A stretch of DNA of 64,000 bases, taken from assembly GCA_028284155.1 (NCBI GenBank), contig JANQSF010000079.1, positions 172,530 through 236,529 on the forward strand. The letters run 5' to 3'. Below are positions 8,407 through 17,417 of the stretch, piece after piece (the stretch's first letter is position 1; every line of letters starts with the position of its first letter). The stretch comes from Phycisphaeraceae bacterium. GTDB lineage: Bacteria; Planctomycetota; Phycisphaerae; Phycisphaerales; Phycisphaeraceae. The notes beneath the pieces were generated by a model. That model had not been told where the DNA came from. It saw only the letters and a list, made by a program, of their open reading frames with translations, and did not search any database. A program made the translations under genes and the position numbers.

Positions 8407-11145
8407 TCACTTGTGCTGAAACGGCTCGCTGGCGACGATCGCGACAATCAGGTCGCTGATTCGGTAATCGCTCTTCTGGAACTGCGTGACCAGCGACTTG
8501 ACGGTCGCCTCGTCCGACCACTCCAACGACCTGCCCAGACTGTACGCGAGCAACCGCTCGACCAACGCTCGGCTGAAGCGGTCTGTCTCGTTTCGAAGCA
8601 GATAGGTCTTCAGGTCGTCAATACCCGATACCTCATGCCCGCCCGGCAGGACCGAGCGGGCCTCGACCGGCGACCTGCGGGTCTGACCTTTTCGCACAAC
8701 GCGGACTACCTCGTCTCGCCACAGACCGACCGCGTCGTAATGCTCAAACGCAACACCCCACGGGTCGATCCCGCGGTGACAACTGTTGCACGCCTCCTTG
8801 CGGCGGTGCAGTTCTAGCTGCTTACGCGTGGGCAGCCCGGCCAGGTCCGGCTCCTGCGGATTCAATTCGGGCACGTCAGGCGGCGGCGGCGCGGGCGGGT
8901 CACCCAGCAGACGATCCAGCAGCCAAACGCCGCGTCGGATCGCGTGCGCATCTTCACCCGTCGAGTTGCTCAGGAGGATGCTGCCCTGCGTCAACAGCCC
9001 GCCCCGACGGTCCTGCGGCTTGACCGCGACACGCTGAAAGCCGTGCCCCAGCGGCTTGGCCAAACCATAATGCTGAGCCAGGGCCCGGTTGACCATGACG
9101 AAGTCGGAGTCGATCAGGTTGAGCGCACTGAGGTCGTTGCGCAGAATCTCTTTGAAGAACACATGCGTTTCCTGCCGCATCTGTGGCTTGAGGCGATCGT
9201 CGAAGTCCGGGTAGTACTCCGGGTTCACGGCCACACGGTCGACGCCTGCAAGCCCCAGCCACTGGTCGGTGAAGTGTTTTGCAAACGCGTTGGAACGGTC
9301 GTCGGCGATCATCTTTCTGATCGTTTGTTCCAAGACCTGCCGTTGCCGCAGCTTTCCGTTTGCCGCCAACTGCGTGAGCGTGTCGTCGGGCGTCGTGCTC
9401 CACAGGAAGTACGAAAGCCGCGAGACCAGCTCGTATTCGCTGAGTCGCTTGGCTGGCTTGCTCGGATCGCTCGGTTCGACCAGATAGAGAAACTGCGGCG
9501 AGATCAGGACCATCGCCAAGGTCTCACGGATCGCCGCTTCAAACGACGCGACCTTGGGACGGACCTTGCGAAAGAACGCCAATTTCGAGTCGACGTCCGC
9601 AGTCGTCGCCGGCCGACGGAACGCGCGACTGATAAACCGTTCCAAAACGACCCGCGCATAGGCAGATTCATCGTCGCGCAGTGCCGAGTCAAAGAGAATG
9701 CGCTTGTGATGAGCGGGCGGCCAAGTGTCGAACACCGGCCCGATGAACTCCACCGACTCGACATGGATGGCTGGCAGTCGCGGATCGACCTTGAACTTGG
9801 GCGTCTTGGTCGACCGGTTGCCCTCCTCCTGCTTGACGCCCGGAAGTTCGACCGTGTCATGCTTGCCGTCGTAGACGTTTCGCAGGATGACCAGTAGCCC
9901 AGGAAACTTGGGGTTGTGACCCGGTAGAGGGAACTGATCGATCTGGCCCGTGAATTCGAACACCCGCGGCTCATCGATCGGCTGAACAAGACGGCGTTCA
10001 TTGGCCGCATCGGCGCGTTTCTGCTGCTCCGCCCGCTGCGCGCGGTCGAGCTTCTGACGCTCTCGGGTCAACCGCCGCCGCTCATCGCTGAGCTTCTTCT
10101 GCTCGGTCTTGGGAAGCGACTTGTCGGCCAACTTCTTTTGAAGCGATTCGATCCTGGAATCGAGGTCAGCAAGTTGCTCCAATCGAGGGTCGGCATTGGG
10201 GGGCGTTTGTTTGGCTGGCGCCGCGCCGAGTTGGGGCAACGGTTGCGGTCGGCCGGGGACCTCGATCACGCCGCTCTGTTCCTCCGGCGTCTGCGTGTCG
10301 GACCGCACGCCGAGCGACAGGGAAAGCAACGGGTACCCCGATCCCACCGGGATCGCGGCGGCGGCCTTGACGCGGACAACGAACCTGCCCGTCCGCGGAA
10401 ATTCGCGGAGCTTCGCGACGAACTCACCGCCGCCTTGCAATCGTTTCGTGACGTACGGCTTCACGCCCCGATTTCGGCTGCGCGTGACTTCTCTCGAGTC
10501 GGTAATCAGGTGACGGTGAACCTTCGGCTCCGGCCCGGTCACGATCGCGCGCTGCAGCGCCAACCGCGCCGCCGCCAGGTAATACTCGATCTGGATCGGC
10601 GACATACCCAGCGATGAGCCGTTGTTCTTGAACCCGTCAGGCGACGTCGGCTCAGGCGGCAGGTCGCGCGCGTAATCCATGTCGATGCCCAGCAGGTCGC
10701 GCATCGTGTTGTTGTATTCGTATCGCGTCAGCCTGCGCAGCACGACGCGGCCGCCCGTGCTCCGTTTGATCTTCGCGGCCTTCTCGAATTCCTTCGTCAA
10801 CCAGTCAACGATGATGGCGCGCTGCGCAGCCGACGGCGCGGCGGCGTCTTCGGGTGGCATGTCGCCGACGTTGAGGTTGTTCAGCACGTCATGCCAGGTC
10901 TCCGCCTCCGGGCCGCGGACCAAGTCGATCCCCAACGTGTCGAGTCGCAGCTTGGCCTTCTGCTTCGTCGGGCCGTGACAGCCGAAGCAAAACGTTTCGA
11001 GAACGGGGCGGACGGTCGTCTGGAAGTAGCGCTGCGCATCAGCGGACGCGGAGGGCGTTGGCGCACCCCAAGCCACCGAGACAGGGCCATACGCCGCCAG
11101 ACAAACCGCGACGACCGTTGCCACACTCGACCAGAATCGAACCAT
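8407..11145 (-). CDS. PSD-type haem protein (DUF1587/DUF1592/DUF1595/DUF1588/DUF1585)
   Basis: A 912-residue exported protein with a signal peptide (residues 1-27). An N-terminal cytochrome-like domain carries CFGCH near residue 53. Then come the planctomycete-specific PSD domains: LTRYEYNNTMRDLLG (DUF1587) near 125-140, RAFRRPAT (DUF1595), LSYFLWSTTPDD and FTDQWLG (DUF1592), GGLLTQGSILLSNS and a second CNSCH in RGIDPWGVAFEHYD (DUF1588), and an ALVERLLAYSLGR end region (DUF1585). Between the two halves (about residues 310-400) is a charged Lys/Arg/Glu-rich coiled-coil-like stretch. Such proteins are predicted periplasmic c-type haem proteins of unknown reaction. It is first in a two-gene transcript with the DUF1552 gene. 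Confidence 0.9.
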   Translation of the reverse strand: MVRFWSSVATVVAVCLAAYGPVSVAWGAPTPSASADAQRYFQTTVRPVLETFCFGCHGPTKQKAKLRLDTLGIDLVRGPEAETWHDVLNNLNVGDMPPEDAAAPSAAQRAIIVDWLTKEFEKAAKIKRSTGGRVVLRRLTRYEYNNTMRDLLGIDMDYARDLPPEPTSPDGFKNNGSSLGMSPIQIEYYLAAARLALQRAIVTGPEPKVHRHLITDSREVTRSRNRGVKPYVTKRLQGGGEFVAKLREFPRTGRFVVRVKAAAAIPVGSGYPLLSLSLGVRSDTQTPEEQSGVIEVPGRPQPLPQLGAAPAKQTPPNADPRLEQLADLDSRIESLQKKLADKSLPKTEQKKLSDERRRLTRERQKLDRAQRAEQQKRADAANERRLVQPIDEPRVFEFTGQIDQFPLPGHNPKFPGLLVILRNVYDGKHDTVELPGVKQEEGNRSTKTPKFKVDPRLPAIHVESVEFIGPVFDTWPPAHHKRILFDSALRDDESAYARVVLERFISRAFRRPATTADVDSKLAFFRKVRPKVASFEAAIRETLAMVLISPQFLYLVEPSDPSKPAKRLSEYELVSRLSYFLWSTTPDDTLTQLAANGKLRQRQVLEQTIRKMIADDRSNAFAKHFTDQWLGLAGVDRVAVNPEYYPDFDDRLKPQMRQETHVFFKEILRNDLSALNLIDSDFVMVNRALAQHYGLAKPLGHGFQRVAVKPQDRRGGLLTQGSILLSNSTGEDAHAIRRGVWLLDRLLGDPPAPPPPDVPELNPQEPDLAGLPTRKQLELHRRKEACNSCHRGIDPWGVAFEHYDAVGLWRDEVVRVVRKGQTRRSPVEARSVLPGGHEVSGIDDLKTYLLRNETDRFSRALVERLLAYSLGRSLEWSDEATVKSLVTQFQKSDYRISDLIVAIVASEPFQHK

Positions 11146-11522
11146 TCAACTAGACTCCAAGCCAAGGCGACGCGAGCGAACCACGTCGCCCCGGCAGCAA
11201 CCCGCAAGAGTCGGCCATCGCTGATCGCCCCCGGGCGAAATGGACCTCGGGTGCACCGCTGGCAGACTCAGTTCGAATGCATATTGTAGATGCTGCTCCT
11301 TGAGTAACGGGCTGAACTGACAGCACTTGCCGTGACCGAGATTCGGCCCGAGCGTCCAAAACCGGCCCCGAATCGGCAAGGCCGGCCCGATCGACCCTGG
11401 GACGGATTCGATACGCTCGGGGCCTTGGCGTCTCCTGGCAATTACGATGGACTGGCCCACGTGTGCGATGCCGTGCCCCAGCAGGCATTCGAATCGATCC
11501 GACTTTGCGTGAGTGAACCACT
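11146..11522. other. Divergent intergenic region
   Basis: A 377-bp gap between the divergent PSD-type gene and the ThuA-like gene, so promoters for both should lie here. No consensus pair of -35 and -10 boxes stands out. Frames crossing it have no recognisable protein content. Confidence 0.45.
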
Positions 11523-12560
11523 ATGAATCGATCAATCGCGATATGGGCGGCGTCCGCATGTTTGACGCTCGCATTGCCGCAGGCGACACACGCCGAGCGC
11601 AAACACCCCATCCCCAAGAGCGACAATTGGCTCACTTACGAGGGCGCAGACGGTCCCGGTGCCGGCAAACACATCGTATTGATCGCCGCGGAGCAGGAAT
11701 ACCGATCCGAACAGGCCATGCCGATGCTCGCCAAAGTGCTGTCGAAGCACCACGGCTTCCACTGCACCGTCCTGTTCTGCGTCAATGAAGACGGCCTTGT
11801 CGACCCCACCTTGCAAGCCCCGTTCAAGGATCGGAGCAAGCGACATCGCGTTCCCGGCTTGCAGCACTTGGCGAAGGCGGATTGCGTGATCTGGATGTCG
11901 CGTTTCCTGCAGCTTGACGACGACCAGAAAAAACACTTCCACGATTACTTCGATTCCGGCAAGCCGTTGATCGCGCTCCGCACCGCGAACCACGGTTTCT
12001 GGGGTGGCATGCCCTACAAGAAAGACGTCAAGAACGTGCCGCTCCGCGTATTGCTTGGCGGGTCGTTCATGAAACACCACGGCGGCTGGCACCGCGAAGC
12101 GACACGCGGCATCGTCGTACCGGAACAGGCCAAGCACCCGATCCTGATCGGTGTCAAAGACATCTTCGGGCCGTCCGATGTTTATCGTTGTCACGCGGAC
12201 GGCGCATTCCCAGCCGACTGCACGGCATTGCTCTTGGGTCAGCCGCTGATCAATCTCGAGCCCGATGCGCCTGCCAACGACAAAAAGGAGCCGCTGCCCA
12301 TCGCGTGGACGAAAACCTGGACCGGCAACAACGGCAAGACGTCGCGCATCTTTCACTTCACCATGGGTTCAGCCCGCGACTTCCAAAGCGCCGGCGTTCG
12401 ACGGGTCACGGTCAACGCCGTCTATTGGGGACTGGACCTGGAGTCGAAGATTCGACCAGATAGCAGTGTCGAGATCGTTGGCCCCTACGCTCCCCTGAAG
12501 TCGGGATTCAACTATGAGAAACTTGGGGTCAAGCCGAGGGAGGTCAAGTACTATCGATAG
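11523..12560 (+). CDS. ThuA-like domain secreted protein
   Basis: A 345-residue protein with a signal peptide ending near residue 24 (ATHA). The core is a ThuA-like, class I glutamine-amidotransferase-like Rossmann fold: HIVLIAAEQEY, a KADCVIWMSRF strand, and GKPLIALRTANHGF in the position of the nucleophile elbow. The cysteine nucleophile of true amidotransferases is not present at that elbow (RTANHGF), consistent with ThuA proteins being non-amidotransferase members linked to sugar metabolism. A terminal RVTVNAVYWGLDLE segment is typical of the planctomycete subfamily, where the domain often accompanies PVC-type dehydrogenases. It precedes a multihaem cytochrome by 39 bp and is probably the first gene of a three-gene operon. 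Confidence 0.82.
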   Translation: MNRSIAIWAASACLTLALPQATHAERKHPIPKSDNWLTYEGADGPGAGKHIVLIAAEQEYRSEQAMPMLAKVLSKHHGFHCTVLFCVNEDGLVDPTLQAPFKDRSKRHRVPGLQHLAKADCVIWMSRFLQLDDDQKKHFHDYFDSGKPLIALRTANHGFWGGMPYKKDVKNVPLRVLLGGSFMKHHGGWHREATRGIVVPEQAKHPILIGVKDIFGPSDVYRCHADGAFPADCTALLLGQPLINLEPDAPANDKKEPLPIAWTKTWTGNNGKTSRIFHFTMGSARDFQSAGVRRVTVNAVYWGLDLESKIRPDSSVEIVGPYAPLKSGFNYEKLGVKPREVKYYR

Positions 12561-12599
12561 GTCGGCCGACCGTGGCCAATCAGCCCCGAGCGAACGTAA

Positions 12600-14933
12600 A
12601 TGATGTCGACGCGGAGTTTTGGATTGAAGCATTACAGACTGTTGATCGCGTTGGCGTGCGTGGCCGTGACAACACCGGTCGTCGCAGGTGTGCCGCCGAC
12701 GGTCCCCGCTCTAGAGAACGACCATCCGTTGTCGTCGAAACAAGTTGGCGATCTATTGATCTCCGAATTGCGATGCGCTGCGTGTCACGGCGAACACACC
12801 GACCTCGGCTTCTCAGCCCCGCCCGCACCGTCTCTCAATGAAGTCCGCTCGCGCGTGTCGATTGACTTCCTCCGGCGGTACATCGCCGACCCCGGCGCGA
12901 CGGACCCCGGCACGACGATGCCGAATGTTCTCGACCATCTGCCAGAATCCCAGCGGGACTCGGTTGCCGCCGACCTCGCCGACTACCTGCAGTCGCTGGG
13001 TACTGCTCAATTCAAAGTCGGCAACGTTGATTCAGCAGAGGTCGCCCGCGGCAAGAAACTCTTTCACCGAGTCGGCTGCGTGGCTTGCCATAACCCACGG
13101 GACAAGGACGAAAGCCTCGTCAAACTGAAAGGCTCGGTGTCGCTGAGCCACGTCGAGCAAAAGTACGGTCTTCAGTCGTTGGCTGACTTCCTGTTCAGGC
13201 CACACGACGTTCGGCCTGGCGGACGAATGCCCGATATGCGGTTGAGTCGACGCGAAGCGACACAGATCGCCAGCTACCTCATCGGTAAGTCCAAGTCCGC
13301 GAGTCCCGCTCACCAACCCGACCCCGTGCGCGTCGCGCGAGGCAAAACCGCCTTTGCCGAACACGGGTGCGCAGCCTGCCACGCGCTGCCATCGCAACAG
13401 CCCAAGAGTGAGCCGAAGCCGGCACCACGCTGGTCCGCGGCCAATTCTTCACGTGGCTGTCTCGATCCAAAATCCAAGACTACGCCGCGCTACCGACTCA
13501 GCAAAGAGCAGACCGACGCGATTCGCGCAACGATCGGGGCAGGGCCAACCAAACTGGACGACAGGTCCAAACTGAATCTCACCCTCGCGGCCTTCAATTG
13601 CACCGCCTGCCACACGCGCGCCGGGTTCAGCGGTCCGACACCCGAACGCAACCCACACTTCACGACCGATGAGCCGAACCTGGGCGATCACGGTCGAATC
13701 CCTCCAACGCTCGACCTCGCCGGCGCCAAGTTCAAGACGCTGTGGTTGCAGAAAGTCCTGTTTGATGCAGAGGTCGTCCGACCCTACATGCACACGCGGA
13801 TGCCGCAATTCGGCGAGGCGAATACCGGACACCTGCCTGCGCTCTTCAAGCGCACCGACCGCCTCGACCCCGTCGACATCCCGGAACCAAGTCGTGAAGA
13901 ACGACGGACGCTGCGTGACGCGGGGAACAGGCTGCTCGGTGACAAGGGATTGAATTGCGTGACGTGTCACAACTTCAACGGCCTGGAATCACCCGGCTTC
14001 AAGGGCATGGACCTGATGACGACCTTCGAGCGGCTTGAGCCGGCGTGGTTTGACCGGTTCATGCGCTCACCGGGTGCCATGCGGCCGGGCATTGTCATGC
14101 CGACCTATTGGCCGGACGGCAAGGCCGTGCGAACGGACGTCCTGGATGCGAACACCGAACAGCAGATCAGGGCGCTCTGGTACACGTTCTCCCTTGGGCG
14201 ATCGGCCGGCACGCCGTCCGGTATGCGTCACGTGGGCACGAAGCTCGTCGTCACGGACAAGGCGCGCGTCTATCGAGGCCGCAGCCGGATCGCGGGCTAT
14301 CGCGGCATCGCGGTCGGTTTGCCGGGCGGTGTGAATTACGCCTTCAACGCCGAGACCGGGGCGCTGTCGGGCCTATGGGCGGGCGAGTTCGTTTCGGTCA
14401 ACTGGAACGGCCAGGCGGCGGGCAACTTCAATCCCGCGGCGCGGGCCGTCTCGCTGCCGCAGGACGTGAGCTTTTACCGACTCACGGACGTCAAGGCGGC
14501 TTGGCCGCTGCGTCCGGTTATGACCAAGGAACAGCCGGTCAATCCCGACCCGCTCTACCCCCGTAACCGCGGCTACCGATTCCTCGGTTATCAACTCGAA
14601 GACGGCGTCCCGACATTTCGCTACCACTCAGATGACCTGCGTATCGCGGACAGATCGACCGTGTTAACGGCCGGTGATCGTCGGGTCCTCCAGCGCACAT
14701 TGCGATTCTCGACGCCCAAAGCCCAGACCGTCTGGTTCCGGGCCTTGACCGGATCCTTCGAGTCCAACGGTTCAGCCCACCGCCTTGGCAAGCTGACCTT
14801 GACGCTGCCGCAAAGCTCGTTGATTGACCAAACAACCGTGCGACCCTTCGAGAAGGCCAAAGAACTGCTTGTGAAACTGCGGCTCCCCGCCGGTGAGTCG
14901 AGTTTGGAGATTCAGTATGCCCTTGAACCGTGA
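12600..14933 (+). CDS. Multihaem c-type cytochrome (five CXXCH motifs)
   Basis: A 777-residue exported protein with a signal peptide (residues 1-30). Five haem-c attachment motifs are present: CAACH (Cys59), CVACH (Cys160), CAACH (Cys257), CTACH (Cys334) and CVTCH (Cys453), spaced about 77-119 residues apart, indicating tandem class I cytochrome domains. Met-containing segments such as PGGRMPDMRLS may provide axial ligands. From about 540 to the end the protein has no CXXCH and is rich in predicted beta strands (for example PGGVNYAFNAETGALSGLW); this tail probably binds a partner or carbohydrate. Its last 17 bp overlap the start of the next gene, so coupled translation is likely. Inferred role: periplasmic electron acceptor for the neighbouring dehydrogenase-like protein. 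ATG 12600 and ATG 12603 are adjacent starts. Confidence 0.85.
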   Translation: MMSTRSFGLKHYRLLIALACVAVTTPVVAGVPPTVPALENDHPLSSKQVGDLLISELRCAACHGEHTDLGFSAPPAPSLNEVRSRVSIDFLRRYIADPGATDPGTTMPNVLDHLPESQRDSVAADLADYLQSLGTAQFKVGNVDSAEVARGKKLFHRVGCVACHNPRDKDESLVKLKGSVSLSHVEQKYGLQSLADFLFRPHDVRPGGRMPDMRLSRREATQIASYLIGKSKSASPAHQPDPVRVARGKTAFAEHGCAACHALPSQQPKSEPKPAPRWSAANSSRGCLDPKSKTTPRYRLSKEQTDAIRATIGAGPTKLDDRSKLNLTLAAFNCTACHTRAGFSGPTPERNPHFTTDEPNLGDHGRIPPTLDLAGAKFKTLWLQKVLFDAEVVRPYMHTRMPQFGEANTGHLPALFKRTDRLDPVDIPEPSREERRTLRDAGNRLLGDKGLNCVTCHNFNGLESPGFKGMDLMTTFERLEPAWFDRFMRSPGAMRPGIVMPTYWPDGKAVRTDVLDANTEQQIRALWYTFSLGRSAGTPSGMRHVGTKLVVTDKARVYRGRSRIAGYRGIAVGLPGGVNYAFNAETGALSGLWAGEFVSVNWNGQAAGNFNPAARAVSLPQDVSFYRLTDVKAAWPLRPVMTKEQPVNPDPLYPRNRGYRFLGYQLEDGVPTFRYHSDDLRIADRSTVLTAGDRRVLQRTLRFSTPKAQTVWFRALTGSFESNGSAHRLGKLTLTLPQSSLIDQTTVRPFEKAKELLVKLRLPAGESSLEIQYALEP

Positions 14934-16410
14934 GTCAGCTTTCGCCCTCTTGATCGTGCTGTCGCTCGCCTCCAGCCTCCTTGGTGAAGACGTCGGGGAG
15001 CGTTGGGGCACAGCCGAGCGCGAACGGGAGTACTACCGGATCGTCAGCGTGCCGATGCCGAAGGACGCGGTCATCGAGGCAGGCGCCTTTGAGGTACTGC
15101 CCGATCGAAGGTTGGCGATTGGGACACGACGGGGTGATGTCTACTACGTCAGCGGCATCGATCAGGAAAAACCCAACCCGGTCTACCACCGTTTCGCAAC
15201 CGGTCTCGATGAGATCTTTGGTCTGGCTTATCGCGACGGCGCGCTCTATGTCACGCAAAGCTGTGAGTTGAGCCGCATCCAAGATACCGATGGCGACGAC
15301 CAGGCTGACCGTTTCGACACGGTCTCCGACGCATGGGGCTACGCCAACTACCACGAGTACGCCTTCGGCTCCAAGTTTGACAAGCAGGGCAATCTGTATG
15401 TCGCTTTAGGGCTCTCTGCTTCGTATCACTCCCGCGCGCTGTTCCGCGGCTGGGCCTTGCAGATCACGCCCGAAGGCAAGACCATCCCAATCGCCAGTGG
15501 ACTGCGCAGCCCGGGAGGGATCGGCCACAACGAACACGGCGCGGTGTTCTACATCGAAAGCCAGGGCCCGTGGAATTCGTCCTGCAGCTTGAAAGCCGTT
15601 TCGCCCGGGAGCTTCATGGGTCACCCCGCGAGCCTCAACTGGTACAAGTACGCGCCCAACATGGGCTCGGCCCCGCTTCAACCGGAGTCGGGCACGCGGA
15701 TCGTGACCGAGAAACTACGCGTCAAACAACTCGTGCCGTACGCGGTGGTGTTCCCATACATCCGCATGGGAAGGTCAATCACCGGTTTCACGGTCGATCG
15801 CACAGGCGGCAGGTTCGGCCCGTTCGAAAACCAGATCTTCTTGGGTGACTACACGCAATCCATTGTCATGCGCGCGACGACCGAACAGGTCAACGGCGTT
15901 TGGCAAGGAGCCTGTTACCCCTTCAGAGAGGGCTTCTCGACAGGTATCCTCAACGTGCAGTTCACCCCTGAGGGCAACCTCATCACGGGCGGGACGAACC
16001 GCGGTTGGCCGGTGCGCGGGATCAAGCCCTACGCGCTCGAGCGGATCGACTGGACGGGCAAGATGCCGTTCGAGATCAAGCGCATCACGATCGAGCCCAA
16101 AGGCTTCAAGATCATGTTTACAAAACCCGTAGCCCGTTCACGTGCGAAGGCCGAGCACTTCAAAGTAACGACCTTCACGCACATCTACCACGGCGGCTAC
16201 GGCGGGCCGGAAGTCGACAGGACGACGCCCAAGACGGTTTCGTTACGATTTGCCGATGACGGGCTTACCGCATGGATCGATCTGGATCAGATCACAGTCG
16301 GCCATGTGCATGAGTTCGATCTCGGAGAATTGAGGTCACGCGACGACGAGCCTCTCCTGCATCGACACGCGTACTACACGGTGAACGCCTTGCCGCGTGC
16401 AGATCGTTAG
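14917..16410 (+). CDS. Secreted propeller protein, PVC-type/soluble sugar dehydrogenase-like
   Basis: A 497-residue protein starting at ATG 14917, inside the last codons of the cytochrome gene (17-bp overlap). The start is chosen because it gives a clean signal peptide (FALLIVLSLASSLLG); the open frame reaches 14893 but begins with GTG and a poor leader. The propeller carries DTDGDDQADRFD calcium-type loops, GSKFDKQGNLYVALG, LRSPGGIG and IFLGDYTQSIVMRA, matching the dehydrogenase domain of PVC-type proteins related to glucose/sorbosone dehydrogenases. A C-terminal beta-sandwich (about 385-495, with KRITIEPKGFKIMFTKPV) resembles bacterial Ig-like modules. It lacks its own CXXCH, so the upstream cytochrome is the natural redox partner: the fused architecture found elsewhere in this window is split here into separate genes. 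Confidence 0.78.
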   Translation: MPLNRESAFALLIVLSLASSLLGEDVGERWGTAEREREYYRIVSVPMPKDAVIEAGAFEVLPDRRLAIGTRRGDVYYVSGIDQEKPNPVYHRFATGLDEIFGLAYRDGALYVTQSCELSRIQDTDGDDQADRFDTVSDAWGYANYHEYAFGSKFDKQGNLYVALGLSASYHSRALFRGWALQITPEGKTIPIASGLRSPGGIGHNEHGAVFYIESQGPWNSSCSLKAVSPGSFMGHPASLNWYKYAPNMGSAPLQPESGTRIVTEKLRVKQLVPYAVVFPYIRMGRSITGFTVDRTGGRFGPFENQIFLGDYTQSIVMRATTEQVNGVWQGACYPFREGFSTGILNVQFTPEGNLITGGTNRGWPVRGIKPYALERIDWTGKMPFEIKRITIEPKGFKIMFTKPVARSRAKAEHFKVTTFTHIYHGGYGGPEVDRTTPKTVSLRFADDGLTAWIDLDQITVGHVHEFDLGELRSRDDEPLLHRHAYYTVNALPRADR

Positions 16411-16602
16411 CCCGTGTTCCGGTCAAGTGGTTGCGCGGTAGAAACGCCAAGCAGCCGAAGTGGTGATGGGCGATCTTGTGCGGGTCGCGGCCTGCCCGGT
16501 CGCTTGGTAGACTGCAACCGATTCAATGACTTCAACAGGCCTAACAAGAAGGTCGACGCGTGAGCATCAGCACCCTTGGCCAGTGATGGAGTGTCTGGAT
16601 CG

Positions 16603-17391
16603 GTGACTCGCCAGCCGTTACACGTCCAGTTCCCGGATTGGGTCGAGGTTTGGGAGACGCGCGCCGACGACTTCAACGCCGCGGTCGAGCGTTTTCCGCG
16701 CGCCCGATGGCGGGAGAGGGATACGTTCTTAGATGACCTGGGTGTGCGGGCCGGCGACGTGTTTCTCGACGTCGCGGCGGCGGGTGGTTATCTGCTGAGA
16801 GGTGTGCGCGCACGGCTTGGGGACACCGTTCGCATTCTGGCGGTTGAGCCGAGCGAAATGCATCTTGCAGCTCTGCCGGAATACGTCGAGGTCGTGCCGG
16901 GTGCCACCATCACACGGTTTACCTTGGACGACGCAAGCGTCGACTGCGTGGCCAACCTGTCGGGACTTCACCACACCGAGGACATTCGGCCTTACTTTGT
17001 CGAGTCGTTCCGCGTCCTGCGTCCGGGCGGGCGGATCGGCGCGGCCGACGTCCGCAAGGGGTCGACGGTCGATACGTGGTTGAACAAGGTCGTTGACAGG
17101 TACAACGAACAGGGGCATGTCGGTCACTTTTATGACGAGGGCGAGTTCGCCGCATTCATGCGGGACGCCGGGTTTGTGGAAGTAGTCGAGCGCACGGCTC
17201 ACTACACCTGGGACTTCGACACCGTCGTGGACATGGCGGTGTTCTGCAAGCAACTGTTCGACATGAGGGGGATCGAGCCGCGGCAGGTTGCGGAACTGAT
17301 CGACAGCACGCTCGGGATTATCGACCTGCCCGGTGGCGGCGTCGGCATGAAGTGGGAACTGATTCAAGCGTACGGCCGAAAGCCGGTGTGA
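16603..17391 (+). CDS. Class I SAM-dependent methyltransferase
   Basis: A 262-residue (from GTG 16603) class I methyltransferase. Motif I reads FLDVAAAGGYLL, the acidic end of strand two is ILAVEPSEM, and the post-motif region is VDCVANLSGLHH followed by SFRVLRPGGRIGAADV, the usual MLP-type end of the SAM fold. No membrane segment or leader is seen. GTG 16603 has a GGAG about 11 nt upstream; GTG 16591 and TTG 16576 are alternative in-frame starts. It opens a tight same-strand run (gaps of 26, 35 and 25 bp, then an overlap) leading into the large synthase, so I infer it methylates the product or an intermediate. The acceptor cannot be told from sequence. Confidence 0.85.
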   Translation: MTRQPLHVQFPDWVEVWETRADDFNAAVERFPRARWRERDTFLDDLGVRAGDVFLDVAAAGGYLLRGVRARLGDTVRILAVEPSEMHLAALPEYVEVVPGATITRFTLDDASVDCVANLSGLHHTEDIRPYFVESFRVLRPGGRIGAADVRKGSTVDTWLNKVVDRYNEQGHVGHFYDEGEFAAFMRDAGFVEVVERTAHYTWDFDTVVDMAVFCKQLFDMRGIEPRQVAELIDSTLGIIDLPGGGVGMKWELIQAYGRKPV

Positions 17392-17417
17392 GTGTTCATC
17401 ACCGAGTAGGTGTTCGG

